This document shows, piece by piece, positions 17,351-26,504 of a DNA stretch of 64,000 nt; positions within the stretch are counted from its first letter, which is position 1, and each line of letters opens with the position of its first letter. The stretch covers positions 1 through 64,000 of the forward strand of contig NZ_JAUXMX010000004.1 in NCBI RefSeq assembly GCF_030683065.1. The letters run 5' to 3'. The stretch comes from Pseudomonas sp. (lineage in GTDB: Bacteria; Pseudomonadota; Gammaproteobacteria; Pseudomonadales; Pseudomonadaceae). Both the position numbers and the translations under genes were made by a program. The notes beneath the pieces were generated by a model. It was given only the letters and a program-made list of their open reading frames with translations, did no database searches and was not told the DNA's origin.

Positions 17351-18792
17351 AGGATCGGCGAGATCAGCCGCGCCACGCGCATGCCGAGCTGTTGCAGGCG
17401 ATGCAGGTTGTGGCGGTCGGCGCCTATGAGTTCGCGGCAATTGCGCAGGTCTTCTTCGAGCATCTGCTCAACCTCGGCGGCAAAGCCGGCGTCGAAAGTC
17501 AGCAGGCTGATCTCGAAATTCAGGCGGAACGAGCGATTGTCCAGGTTGGCGCTGCCGATGACCACGACGCTGCTGTCGATCAGCATGACCTTCTGGTGCA
17601 GGAAGCCCGGCTGGTAGCGGAACACCCGGACTCCGGCGCGCAATGCTTCGAAGGCATACAGGCTGGAGGCGGCGTAGACCACCCGGTGGTCGGGCCGCGC
17701 CGGCAGCAGGATGCGCACGTCGACGCCGCGCAGCACGGCCAGGCGCAGGGCGGCGAACAGCGCCTCGTCAGGGATGAAATAGGGGCTGGTGATCCACACC
17801 CGCTCACGGGCGCTGTTGATCGCTTCGACGAACAGCAGCGCGCAGGTTTCCTGCGGGTCGGCCGGGCCGCTGGCGATCACCTGGCAGAGCATGCCGTCGT
17901 CCGCATAGGCCTCGGGCAGCAGCAACGGCGGCAGTTGGTGGGTGGCCCAGAACCAGTCTTCGGCAAAAGACTCCTGCAAGCAGGCGACCACCGGCCCGCG
18001 CACCTCGACATGGGTGTCGCGCCAGGGCGCCAGCGGCGGCTTGTGGCCAAGGTATTCGTCGCCGACGTTAAACCCACCGAGAAAACCGCACTCGCCATCG
18101 ACCACCACTATCTTGCGGTGATTGCGAAAGTTCAGCTGGAAGCGGCTGAGCAGCCCGCCGCCAGTGGGGAAGGCGCGAACCTGCACACCGCCGGCACGCA
18201 TTTTTTCGCTGAAGTGGCGCGGCAGGGCGTGACTACCAATGCCGTCGTAGAGCACGAAAACCTGGACCCCGGCAGCCGCGCGCTCCAGCAGCAGGTCGCG
18301 CAGGCGCCGACCGAGCTGGTCATCGCGGATGATGAAGAACTGCAGCAGGATCACCTTGCGTGCCCCGGCCAAGGTAGCCAGGATCGCGTCGAATACCGCC
18401 TCGCCATCGATCAGCAGTTGCACCTGATTGTTCGCCAGACAGGGCATGCGGCCCAGTCGCGGCAAGGCGCGCAGTTGCTGGTAAGCCGGCGACGCGCTGG
18501 CGCTCAGGGCTTCGTCGACCCAGGGCCGCCAGTTCAGCTCGGCCATGGCCTGGTGCATCTGCTTGTCGGCGTGGCGCCGGCCCTTGATGTAGGCATCGAA
18601 GCGGCTGCGGCCAAAAACCAGGTAAGGCAGCAGGGTCAGGTAGGGCATAAAGAACAGCGACATCGCCCAGGCCAGAGCGCCCTGGGCGGTACGCACGGTC
18701 AGTACGGCATGCACCGCCGCGAGCATGCCGAGGGCGTGGATCGCGGCGATCAGGTAGGCGAACAGATGGGGGATGCCGAAATCCAGAGGCAT
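17347..18792 (-). CDS. cls: Cardiolipin synthase (PLD superfamily)
   Basis: Joins phosphatidylglycerol molecules to cardiolipin at the inner membrane. The 479-residue protein has two N-terminal membrane helices ([20 protein letters not shown] and [20 protein letters not shown]). Two HKD active sites are complete: [17 protein letters not shown] and [20 protein letters not shown], each followed by the Asn/Asp-Arg context of the family. The ATG at 18792 is chosen because the first helix begins soon after; the frame extends 13 codons further without support. Confidence 0.94.
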   Translation of the reverse strand: MPLDFGIPHLFAYLIAAIHALGMLAAVHAVLTVRTAQGALAWAMSLFFMPYLTLLPYLVFGRSRFDAYIKGRRHADKQMHQAMAELNWRPWVDEALSASASPAYQQLRALPRLGRMPCLANNQVQLLIDGEAVFDAILATLAGARKVILLQFFIIRDDQLGRRLRDLLLERAAAGVQVFVLYDGIGSHALPRHFSEKMRAGGVQVRAFPTGGGLLSRFQLNFRNHRKIVVVDGECGFLGGFNVGDEYLGHKPPLAPWRDTHVEVRGPVVACLQESFAEDWFWATHQLPPLLLPEAYADDGMLCQVIASGPADPQETCALLFVEAINSARERVWITSPYFIPDEALFAALRLAVLRGVDVRILLPARPDHRVVYAASSLYAFEALRAGVRVFRYQPGFLHQKVMLIDSSVVVIGSANLDNRSFRLNFEISLLTFDAGFAAEVEQMLEEDLRNCRELIGADRHNLHRLQQLGMRVARLISPIL

Positions 18793-19057
18793 GGCGGTTC
18801 CTGTGTGTTGACGCAAGATTACTGCTGTCACGGGTGCCTTTGCAGTGTGGCATCAACGGAGGGACATGCGCCAAGTCTCGATTCGGCAGGCGGCGCGTTT
18901 GGCCGACTAATGACGCTCCACAACACGCAGACCAGGGCTTTGACTGTTACTCTTACCGGCTAACCGGAAAAAACTCCGGTCGCGATGAGTTGTAAGTGGG
19001 GCGAATCCGTCCTTCTTGTGCTTGCCAGCGAGTTAAATGCCTCAAGGAGAACTCCAC

Positions 19058-20725
19058 ATGGACAAACCCCCTTTGCATGACACGACGCCACAGCCAGAAG
19101 CGGAAAAACCAGGTGGTATCCCGGCTCCGAGCGGGGCCGCCAATCTGATCGATACCGACTATGTCGTCGGCCAGGACAACATCAAGGGCAGGTTCCTGTT
19201 CAACCTGGATATCCACGGCAAGGTCTTCAGTATCTCAGCCCTGACCGTGGTGCTGTTCGTGGTTCTGGCGCTCGCGCTACAGAGCGAAGTAGAGCCGCTG
19301 TTCAGTGCCATACGCGGTTGGCTAACCAGTAACCTGGCCTGGTTCTTTATCGGCTCAGCCAATATTTTCGTGCTGCTTTGTCTGTTCCTGATCGTCTCGC
19401 CGCTGGGCAAGGTGCGCCTGGGTGGCAAGGACGCGACCCCCGATCACTCCTATTCCGGTTGGTTTTCCATGCTGTTTGCCGCCGGCATGGGTATCGGCCT
19501 GATGTTCTATGGCGTGGCCGAGCCGATGTCGCACTTTTCTGCGTCCATGGGCGGGGTCAGTCTCGGTGAAGATGGCCTGCGTACCGACTGGGCACCGCTG
19601 GGCGCCGCCGCCGGCAATACACAGGAAGCCGCGAGCCTGGCGATGGCTTCCACCATCTTCCACTGGGGCCTGCACCCCTGGGCGATCTACGCGATTGTGG
19701 CGCTGGCACTGGCATTGTTCTCGTTCAACAAGGGCCTGCCGCTGAGTATTCGCTCGATCTTCTATCCACTGCTCGGTGAGCGGGTGTGGGGCTGGCCTGG
19801 GCATGTGATCGATATCCTCGCAGTCTTCGCCACCCTGTTCGGCCTGGCCACGTCTCTGGGCTTGGGCGCCGAGCAAGCGGCAGGCGGCCTCGATCACCTG
19901 TTCGGCATCACCGCGACCAATACCAGTAAGGTACTGCTGATCGTTGGCATTACCGCGATTGCCTTGTTGTCGGTACTGGCCGGCCTGGACAAGGGGGTCA
20001 AACGCCTGTCCCAGCTGAACATGATCCTGGCGATCCTGTTGCTCGGCTTCATCATTGTGGTCGGCCCAACGCTGGCGATCATCACCGGTTTCTTCAGCAA
20101 CCTGGGGAGCTACCTGACCCATCTGCCAGCGCTGTCCAACCCCATTGGCCGCGAAGATGCCAACTTCAGTCAGGGCTGGACTGCCTTTTACTGGGCCTGG
20201 TGGATCAGCTGGTCGCCTTTCGTTGGCATGTTCATCGCGCGGGTTAGCCGTGGGCGCACAGTGCGTGAGTTCCTGGTGGCGGTGCTGCTGGTGCCTTCCC
20301 TCGCGTCGGTATTGTGGATGACCGCCTTTGGCGGTACCGGCATCGGCCAGTTGGTTGGCGATGGCTTTACCGGGGTGCAAGATGCCGCGCTGGAGCTGAA
20401 GCTGTTCGCCATGCTGGCGCAACTGCCATTGGCCGAAATCACCTCCTTTATCGGCATCCTCCTGGTAATCGTGTTCTTCATCACCTCATCTGACTCAGGG
20501 TCGTTGGTGATCGATACCATCACCGCTGGTGGCAAGATCAACGCCCCAACACCCCAGCGGGTGTTCTGGGTGATCATCGAGGGGGTCATTGCCATCGCCC
20601 TGCTGCTTGGCGGTGGCCTTGTCGCGCTACAGGCGATGGCGGTATCCACCGGCTTGCCGTTCACTATTGTGCTGTTAGTGGGCTGTGTGGCAATCGTCAA
20701 AGGCTTGATGAGCGAGCCGCGCTGA
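19058..20725 (+). CDS. BCCT family betaine/choline/carnitine transporter, copy 2
   Basis: A 555-residue paralogue of the gene at 8682, sharing nearly every transmembrane segment (GMGIGLMFYGVAEPMSHF, HWGLHPWAIYAIVALALALF, WTAFYWAWWISWSPFVGMF). Differences cluster at the N-terminal tail, in residues around 155-185 and in a few loops. The substrate may differ, but nothing in the substrate-site helices obviously says so. The ATG at 19058 follows CAAGGAGAA. A strong terminator lies 20 bases after the stop. The 265-base gap upstream (18793-19057) holds no gene. Confidence 0.93.
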   Translation: MDKPPLHDTTPQPEAEKPGGIPAPSGAANLIDTDYVVGQDNIKGRFLFNLDIHGKVFSISALTVVLFVVLALALQSEVEPLFSAIRGWLTSNLAWFFIGSANIFVLLCLFLIVSPLGKVRLGGKDATPDHSYSGWFSMLFAAGMGIGLMFYGVAEPMSHFSASMGGVSLGEDGLRTDWAPLGAAAGNTQEAASLAMASTIFHWGLHPWAIYAIVALALALFSFNKGLPLSIRSIFYPLLGERVWGWPGHVIDILAVFATLFGLATSLGLGAEQAAGGLDHLFGITATNTSKVLLIVGITAIALLSVLAGLDKGVKRLSQLNMILAILLLGFIIVVGPTLAIITGFFSNLGSYLTHLPALSNPIGREDANFSQGWTAFYWAWWISWSPFVGMFIARVSRGRTVREFLVAVLLVPSLASVLWMTAFGGTGIGQLVGDGFTGVQDAALELKLFAMLAQLPLAEITSFIGILLVIVFFITSSDSGSLVIDTITAGGKINAPTPQRVFWVIIEGVIAIALLLGGGLVALQAMAVSTGLPFTIVLLVGCVAIVKGLMSEPR

Positions 20726-20746
20726 TCGCAGCTGCCGGGTAATGCA

Positions 20747-20773
20747 AAAGCGCGCCTTCGGGCGCGTTTTTTG
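20747..20773 (+). terminator. Rho-independent terminator of BCCT copy 2
   Basis: Arms CGCGCC / GGCGCG around TTCG are followed by TTTTTT; a textbook terminator. Confidence 0.9.
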
Positions 20774-20811
20774 TGGGTGACATTATCCAGAGCAGGGTCG
20801 GCAGCAATCAT

Positions 20812-20900
20812 TGTGGGAGGGGCTTTAACCGCGATGCTTTTGGCCCACTGGTTAAGCGTTCGCGGCTAAAGCGGAGCGTCACTCCAGCCCCTTCTACAAG
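20812..20900. repeat. REP-like dispersed repeat, family C
   Basis: Begins GTGGGAGGGGCTTTAACCGCGA and ends with an inverted CGCGGCTAAAGC...CCAGCCCCTTCTAC. A second copy lies at 23841-23922. It sits between the convergent BCCT and exonuclease genes. Confidence 0.8.
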
Positions 20901-20919
20901 CTGATGCGCAGCAACCCGC

Positions 20920-21657
20920 TTAACTCCACAACTCGCCAATCGGTGTAGTTACCGAGTAGTGGGTGGCTATCTGCGCCTGCAACAGCTCCGCCGTGGCCAG
21001 GGCGTCGGTCAGGGCGTGGTGCGCCTGGTAAAGCGGCAGGCCATAGCGCAGACGGCTGTCGGCCAAGCGGATGGACGTTGGCTGACGACCGAACAGGCGA
21101 TCAAGCCAGCCCGGTTGGCGCTGGCTACGGTGCAGCCGGGCCTCCAGTTGCATGGTGTCGATCACCGGGAAATGCAGCGCCTCACCCAGATGCTGACGGA
21201 CCGCCTGGTCGAGAAAACTGCGCTCGATCGTGCGGTAGTGCACCACCATCACCTTACCGGCCATGGCGGTCAGCAGCTCACCAAGAATGGTCGTCAGCCT
21301 GGGGGCGTCGCGGATGTCGCTATGGGTGATGTGATGGAAGGTGACCGACTCGCTGCTCAGCTCGGAAACCGGCTTGACCACCCAGTACAGGGCCTGGCTG
21401 CAACGAATACGCGCCAGATTGAAGGGCACTAGGCCGAGGCTGACGATCGAGTGGCCATTGCAATCCAGGCCGGTGGTTTCCACATCTAGGGCCACCAGCG
21501 GCACCTCCTCCAGCGGGGTGTCGGCGGCGACCACGCCGGCCTGATAGAAAGCCGCCAGGCACGGATCCTTGGCCGAGTGTCCGAGCTGGGCAAAGATGCT
21601 CTGCCAGTCCGCAGGCACAGCAAGAGCGGTTTTACGCCGAACACCGAGCAGCTTCAC
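20920..21657 (-). CDS. DnaQ-like 3'-5' exonuclease, copy 2
   Basis: A 245-residue DEDDh exonuclease paralogous to the gene at 10532. Exo I reads VALDVETTGLD and Exo III AHHALTDALATAEL. Exo II again reads VVHYRTIERSFLDQAV, lacking the usual FD. The N-terminal 20 residues diverge from copy 1. It overlaps the upstream DUF294 gene by four bases (ATGA), the same coupling as in copy 1, showing that the pair was duplicated as a unit. Confidence 0.9.
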   Translation of the reverse strand: MKLLGVRRKTALAVPADWQSIFAQLGHSAKDPCLAAFYQAGVVAADTPLEEVPLVALDVETTGLDCNGHSIVSLGLVPFNLARIRCSQALYWVVKPVSELSSESVTFHHITHSDIRDAPRLTTILGELLTAMAGKVMVVHYRTIERSFLDQAVRQHLGEALHFPVIDTMQLEARLHRSQRQPGWLDRLFGRQPTSIRLADSRLRYGLPLYQAHHALTDALATAELLQAQIATHYSVTTPIGELWS

Positions 21658-23558
21658 AGGGTGCCGCTCGCCGGGTAACGGAAGCGCAGGAATTTCTGCG
21701 CATTGCTGAGCACCTGAAAGGCTTCCTTGAGGTTGTGACGCTCGCTGGCGGAGATTTTTTCCGGCTCGATGTAATTGTCTGGCTCGCGGCCTTCCTCAAG
21801 GTCCATGGCCTGATGGCGTATGCGCACAATGGAGAGGAACTCCAGGGCGTAGCGCAGCTTGCTGATGGCTTCCTGGGGCAGCAGCTTGGTCGCGGCGATG
21901 GCATCCAGCCGCTCATTGGAGTTCTGCGCCTTTGAGCCGCAGGCCAGGGCGTGCACACGGATCAGGTCGGTAAGCGGCGCAGTACCCCGGCCCTTTAGAT
22001 TGATAATATTGTTCTGCTGGCCATCCTTTTCCATCACAAAGGTACGGAAAAATCCCAGCGGCGGAGTGCGGTTAAGCGCATTACGCGCCAGGCTGGCGAG
22101 AAACAGCGGGTTCTGACTGGCCTTTTCCGCGAGCAGATCCTTGAGACTCTCCACCAGATCGGCTTCGCCATAGACGCTGTCGAGGTCGAAAAAGATGCAA
22201 CTGTTGAGCAGAGTCTGCGGGTTGGGCCGCTCGATCCACTGGTTGAAGTAGCCCTTCCACACCCGCAACGGCTGACGCCACTGCGGGTTGGTGGCCATGA
22301 TGCCGCCCTTGCAGTAGGTGAAACCGCAAGCCGCCAGACCATCACTGACGAAGGTCGCCAGCTTGAGGAAGTACTCATCGTGGATCCGTGGATCGAAGCG
22401 GTTGTCGAGAACCAGAGCGTTGTCCTGGTCGGTGACCACCAGTTGCTCGTCACGCGCCATCGACCCCAGGGCCATGAAGCAATAAGGCACCGGCGGCGGG
22501 CCGAACTGCTGCTCGGCCAGCTCCAGTAGACGCTGGGTGAAACTACGGCCGATGCCCGATATGGCGCTGCCGATCATGTGCCCGCTGGCTTCGTCGCTGA
22601 CCATGCGCACGAAGGTGGCGCGCAGGTCGGGCAGCAGCGCCTTGAGCTCGGCCACTGATTGTCGGTTGAAGATGCTGTTGACCAGGTACAAGCTGCTTTG
22701 CGACTCGTACCTGATGATGTCCGCCAGATTAATCACCCCCACCGGCCGTCTGCGATAAACCACCGGCAAGTGATGGATATTGTTACGCAGCATGCACAGC
22801 ATGGCCTCGAAGACCGAGGCATCAGCCTGCAGGGTGATCGGGTTGGGCGTCATCACCTGGCTGACCGGGGTGTCGCCGGCCAGCCCCTCGGCCAGCACGC
22901 GGGTGCGCAGGTCACGGTCGGTGACGATGCCGACCATCACCTGGCCCTGCTCGCTCGCCGGTAACCGAGCGGGCTCGGGGTCGCTGGCGTGCGGGTCGAC
23001 GATCACCAGGGAGGACACGCTCTGCTCGGTCATCACCCGTGCGGCCTGTTGCACCGAGGTGTCCAAGGGCACGCTGACCGCCTGCCGGGAAATCAGCCGG
23101 CGCACCTTGATCTTCATCAGTTCGCTGGCCTTGCCCTGACTGTCCACCGCCGACTTGAGGCGCGATTGACCCTCGGCCTCGACAAAGTCGGCGAAGAATT
23201 CATGGGCTTCGCAGAGCTGCTCGAACAGGCTGCCGGGAATGAAATAAATCAGGCTGTCTTCGATCGCCCGGGCCGGCAGGCGCACCTTGTGCCCGCGCAG
23301 CAGGCCGAACTGACCAAAGATGGCACCCTCGGTCAGGCGGTTATAGAGGGCGCCGGTGCGCCGGTAGATTTCCACCGCGCCGCTGCGTACATAGTGCAGG
23401 TCGTGAATTTCCGCACCGAAACTAAGGATCTCGGTGCCAGCTTTGAAGTAGGCGACTTCGACCTGGCGGGCGATGTCGTCGAGGGTGTCTTCGGGTAGAC
23501 CATCGAAGGGCGGGAAGCGGTGCAGGTGGTCGCGTATCTCGATCAACTCGATCTGCAT
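21654..23558 (-). CDS. cNMP-binding / CBS / DUF294 putative nucleotidyltransferase, copy 2
   Basis: A 634-residue paralogue of the gene at 11248 with the same domain order: Crp-like pocket (LHYVRSGAVEIYRRTGALYN), two CBS motifs (VSSLVIVD, HHLPVVYRRRPVGVINLADI), nucleotidyltransferase core (GSMARDEQ, DQDNALVLDNRFDPR) and DUF294 C-domain. It differs by a longer inter-CBS loop (ASDPEPARLPASEQG). The catalytic-type residues are retained in both copies. The start at 23558 is the ATG of MQIELIEIRDHL. Confidence 0.9.
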   Translation of the reverse strand: MQIELIEIRDHLHRFPPFDGLPEDTLDDIARQVEVAYFKAGTEILSFGAEIHDLHYVRSGAVEIYRRTGALYNRLTEGAIFGQFGLLRGHKVRLPARAIEDSLIYFIPGSLFEQLCEAHEFFADFVEAEGQSRLKSAVDSQGKASELMKIKVRRLISRQAVSVPLDTSVQQAARVMTEQSVSSLVIVDPHASDPEPARLPASEQGQVMVGIVTDRDLRTRVLAEGLAGDTPVSQVMTPNPITLQADASVFEAMLCMLRNNIHHLPVVYRRRPVGVINLADIIRYESQSSLYLVNSIFNRQSVAELKALLPDLRATFVRMVSDEASGHMIGSAISGIGRSFTQRLLELAEQQFGPPPVPYCFMALGSMARDEQLVVTDQDNALVLDNRFDPRIHDEYFLKLATFVSDGLAACGFTYCKGGIMATNPQWRQPLRVWKGYFNQWIERPNPQTLLNSCIFFDLDSVYGEADLVESLKDLLAEKASQNPLFLASLARNALNRTPPLGFFRTFVMEKDGQQNNIINLKGRGTAPLTDLIRVHALACGSKAQNSNERLDAIAATKLLPQEAISKLRYALEFLSIVRIRHQAMDLEEGREPDNYIEPEKISASERHNLKEAFQVLSNAQKFLRFRYPASGTL

Positions 23559-24025
23559 ACGGTCCTCTTGAAAGGTGGGCGGTCAACGAGCGTGCCTGTA
23601 CGGGGCCAGGCGTGCTCTGAAGCGTGGCGCTGAACGGCTCGTACGTTTGGGGCGGACGCTCGGCATTGGCCCAACGATAACGCGTTCTGCAGCGGGATTG
23701 CCGATTGTTTGGCGATCCCCCGCTGATGTATGACGCCCGACGGCGGCCGGTAGGCGGCCCCCACCTCGCTTGCGATGCCACCCGGTCGTTCTTATCAAAC
23801 AACCAGCATGTCATTTATTTTATGGGTTATGACGTTTTCTGTAGGAGGGGCTTTAGCCGCGAAGCTGTGCTGTGCATCGAAGAATTCAGGGCTAAGGCGC
23901 AACGCCGCCCAGCCGCTCCTACGGCAGGGAGAGAGCCGCCAGTTTGCTGCGCGGCGGCCCCCCCCCCTCATGCCGTCCGTAACGGCTACATCGCATTGGT
24001 TTGCCGTGGCGCGTTGCGCGCCGGT
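23559..24025. other. Intergenic region upstream of DUF294 copy 2 (467 bases)
   Basis: Both flanking genes are on the minus strand, so this holds the promoter of DUF294 copy 2 and the 3' flank of the FIST-like gene. The only structure found is the family C repeat at 23841-23922. No gene is supported. Confidence 0.5.
23841..23922. repeat. REP-like dispersed repeat, family C, second copy
   Basis: GTAGGAGGGGCTTTAGCCGCGA at the left and an inverted GGCTAAGGCG...CAGCCGCTCCTAC at the right form a long stem typical of Pseudomonas REP pairs. Confidence 0.85.
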
Positions 24026-25021
24026 TCAGCTGTGCTCAAGCGTCAGGTAGACCGCGGTCTGGTTGAGCAACTGATAGGCGACTTCACCGAAGGTGATGGG
24101 GCCAGTGAGTCGCCCCGTCTGGCGTCCCTGCAACTGTGAATACAGGTAATTAAGGATGCAGTTGCAGCCGAACAGGATGGGGCCGCCGGCGCTGGGCATG
24201 GCCTGCAGGAAGCGCTCGCTGTAGTCCTCCACCGCGTCGGCGAAGCGGTAGTTGACCCCGGCGAACACCGGTGCGTAGAAGGACACCAGGCCCGGCTCGC
24301 TGTCCAGCGACTGGATGCTGACATTGACCATGGCCCCGCAGTAGTCGGCCACCAGCGGCAGGCGGGTGTCGATGCCACGCGTGCGGATCAGCTCCAGCAA
24401 GCTGCCGCGCACGCCATCGATCAGGCAGTCGCGGGCGGCAAAGCCGGTCTCGTCGAAGCTCAGCAGCGGCCCAGTGCCGGGCTTGAACAGGTTCACCGTA
24501 TGCACCAGCGCCGTCTGCTCGGGCGGCAGGGGTACATGCAGAACAATAGCCTGATCGACAAAGCAGCGACCGCTGCGACCATCGATCACCTGGGCCTGCG
24601 CGCTGCCCAGTTGATCCAGGTGTACGCCCGCGACCCAGCCGGCAATCGGCTTGATGTACATATCGGGGTAGTTGGGGGCCTCGCGGGCATAGTCTTCGAG
24701 CACGCCGCTGCCGGCCGGCAGAATGACGATGCTGAAGCCATTTTCCGGAGCGTCTTCGAGCATGTGCGGCAGCCGCTCGCGGTCATAGCAGGCGATCTCG
24801 CCGACCTGCTGGCCGAACGGTTGCACGAACACCCGATCGAGTCGGCAAGTACCGCCTTCGCTCGCCATGAAATAGGGCGTGGTACCGCCGATCCAGTTGC
24901 CCTTGGGCAGCGCCGCCAGGCACTCAAGGTGGCCGGCGATGGCCAGGGTTTCGCCGCGTTCGATCAAGGCGCTGGCCTGGCACAGATCGAGCAGTGCGCT
25001 GGTTGCTGTTCCGTTGCTCAT
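24026..25021 (-). CDS. FIST-like / DUF6976-type protein of unknown function
   Basis: A 331-residue soluble protein without signal peptide or membrane helix. N-terminal features are GNWIGGTTPYFMASEGG and an acidic middle. The C-terminal part GGPILFGCNCILNYLYSQL and the ending GPITFGEVAYQLLNQTAVYL resemble the closing segment of FIST_C ligand-sensing domains (GE-A...NQT). I believe this family carries the DUF6976 label, but that is from memory. The first 4 bases overlap the end of the upstream gene (ATGA), so the two are one operon. A sensory or small-ligand role is possible; not established. Confidence 0.65.
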   Translation of the reverse strand: MSNGTATSALLDLCQASALIERGETLAIAGHLECLAALPKGNWIGGTTPYFMASEGGTCRLDRVFVQPFGQQVGEIACYDRERLPHMLEDAPENGFSIVILPAGSGVLEDYAREAPNYPDMYIKPIAGWVAGVHLDQLGSAQAQVIDGRSGRCFVDQAIVLHVPLPPEQTALVHTVNLFKPGTGPLLSFDETGFAARDCLIDGVRGSLLELIRTRGIDTRLPLVADYCGAMVNVSIQSLDSEPGLVSFYAPVFAGVNYRFADAVEDYSERFLQAMPSAGGPILFGCNCILNYLYSQLQGRQTGRLTGPITFGEVAYQLLNQTAVYLTLEHS

Positions 25022-25782
25022 GGCTGGTCGCCCTGCGTGGCCTGCTGCTGGTCGCAGGTTAGCTGGGCAATCTCGTGCGCCAGGTGCTTTTCGTGCTTGA
25101 TAAAGAAGCGCCGCAGTTCATTGATTCTGAGAATCTGCATATCCGCGTCATGCGCCTTGGCGAAGTCCTGGCGGGCGCGGGCCAGCAACAATTTCAGACT
25201 CAACAGGCGGATTTCGAACGGGCAATCCAGCGCCAGCAGGCGCTGCCATGCCCGGTCATCGCTGGCGGGAATGCTGCTGGCGGTTTGTCCCGCCGGGTCG
25301 TCCAGCTGCAGGCGTGCCCGCAGCTCCGTATCCGCCGTGGCCAACTGACCGGACTCGATCGCATGCTTGATCTGCCAGGCGAGGTGAATGTCGATATCCA
25401 GCAGGGCGCAGACCTGACGATAACGCAGGCCATCCTGCAGGCACTGGATCACCCGCCGGGCCAGGCCATGGGTGAAGTCGCTGGCGCTTTTACCGAGGAA
25501 GGCTTGCGGCTCCTGACCGTTCTGCTCAGGCAGGCTGGCATGGATATAGGTTTTGTAGGCGCCGATATTGGTATGCCGCCAACGCGAGCGCGGCTGTTCG
25601 CCGAGGTAGCGGCCGAACCAGCTCTTGCCCGTGCTCAGGTAGGCATGCACCTCGCGGCTATGGGTATCGACACGAACCCGGCTGATCTCCCAGGGTTCGT
25701 TCACTTCCAGCAGCCAGCGGCATAATTCTGCGTCTTTCACCCGGACCTCCCTGTATTGGTTTACCAGTCCAGGGACATTCAC
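25018..25782 (-). CDS. ISL3-transposase-N-terminus-like protein (domesticated, no zinc finger)
   Basis: A 254-residue protein. Residues about 30-90 (WEISRVRVDTHSREVHAYLS, then RSRWRHTNIGAYKTYIHASLP) follow the pattern of the N-terminal domain of ISL3-family transposases (W-x-V...D...V, RWRH-x-D...TYLHA). The CxxC zinc ligands normally between these segments are absent. Next comes a helix-turn-helix-like stretch (DFTHGLARRVIQCLQDGLRY, then RQVCALLDIDIHLAWQIKHA), also as in ISL3. The DDE catalytic domain is missing and replaced by a helical C-terminal third. It is intact and translationally coupled to the FIST-like gene, so it is likely a host regulator rather than a broken IS. Confidence 0.7.
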   Translation of the reverse strand: MNVPGLVNQYREVRVKDAELCRWLLEVNEPWEISRVRVDTHSREVHAYLSTGKSWFGRYLGEQPRSRWRHTNIGAYKTYIHASLPEQNGQEPQAFLGKSASDFTHGLARRVIQCLQDGLRYRQVCALLDIDIHLAWQIKHAIESGQLATADTELRARLQLDDPAGQTASSIPASDDRAWQRLLALDCPFEIRLLSLKLLLARARQDFAKAHDADMQILRINELRRFFIKHEKHLAHEIAQLTCDQQQATQGDQP

Positions 25783-25910
25783 ATGGGGGGGCGCAGCGAG
25801 CCAGGGAACCTTGGCACTAAGTCGTTGCTACTTGCTTGTTGCGACTTGTGCAGTAGTACGGCGACGCCTTCTGGGAGGCTGCCCAAGAATGGCCGTCGAC
25901 GGCAAATTGA

Positions 25911-26315
25911 CTAGTAAAAACTCACCACGTGGCCCGTACGGTCGAAGGCGATGAAGTTGCCGATGCTGCCCGCTTCGATGGCCCCGACCATCATCTTCAA
26001 CGGTTGCTCGGCCTCGTCGCTGTTCGGCGCCATACCCGCACGCCCGGCCAAGCCGGCGGCGAACACCAGATCCCAGGCCACGCCGGTACGGCTGGACTCA
26101 GTCAGCAGCCCGGCGAAATCCACCAGTTCGTCCGGCAGCTTATCGACGCACAGTACCGGCTTGAGCGAGCCGCCCTGGCTCTCGGCGTAGCGCTGACGTT
26201 CCTCTTCGGTCGCATCGTCCGGCAGCTCGGCGCTAACGAACACCAACAGCAAGCGTTGCGGTTCCGGCTGGGCTTTGGAAGCGGCCAGCAGGTCGGCGAA
26301 TTCGGCAATATCCAT
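25911..26315 (-). CDS. Small conserved hypothetical protein
   Basis: 134 residues, acidic, soluble. It begins MDIAEFADLLAASKAQPEPQ, has a strand-like RLLLVFVSAELP, a central VLCVDKLPDELVDFAGLL and ends with IGNFIAFDRTGHVVSF. I recall similar Pseudomonas proteins carrying the unsupported label 'ribonucleotide reductase subunit alpha'; there is no R1 motif here and the product is too short. The start at 26315 is preferred over 26351 because the conserved-looking text begins there. Function unknown. Gaps 25783-25910 and 26316-26504 show nothing notable. Confidence 0.75.
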   Translation of the reverse strand: MDIAEFADLLAASKAQPEPQRLLLVFVSAELPDDATEEERQRYAESQGGSLKPVLCVDKLPDELVDFAGLLTESSRTGVAWDLVFAAGLAGRAGMAPNSDEAEQPLKMMVGAIEAGSIGNFIAFDRTGHVVSFY

Positions 26316-26504
26316 GACAGTCCATCCGTACGGCAAAAATGAGCGAAGCAATAACCCACACTGCCACGCGGCGCCGACCTTTGACCATATCTCTTAAGGC
26401 ATAGAACGCCGGTCAGGGTTTGCCGCTTTCCCGTAGCAAGATTGCCCTGCCCCTGCGCGCCGCAATCGTCAATGACCGATCACGCAGGTTTGCTTCACCC
26501 CGGT

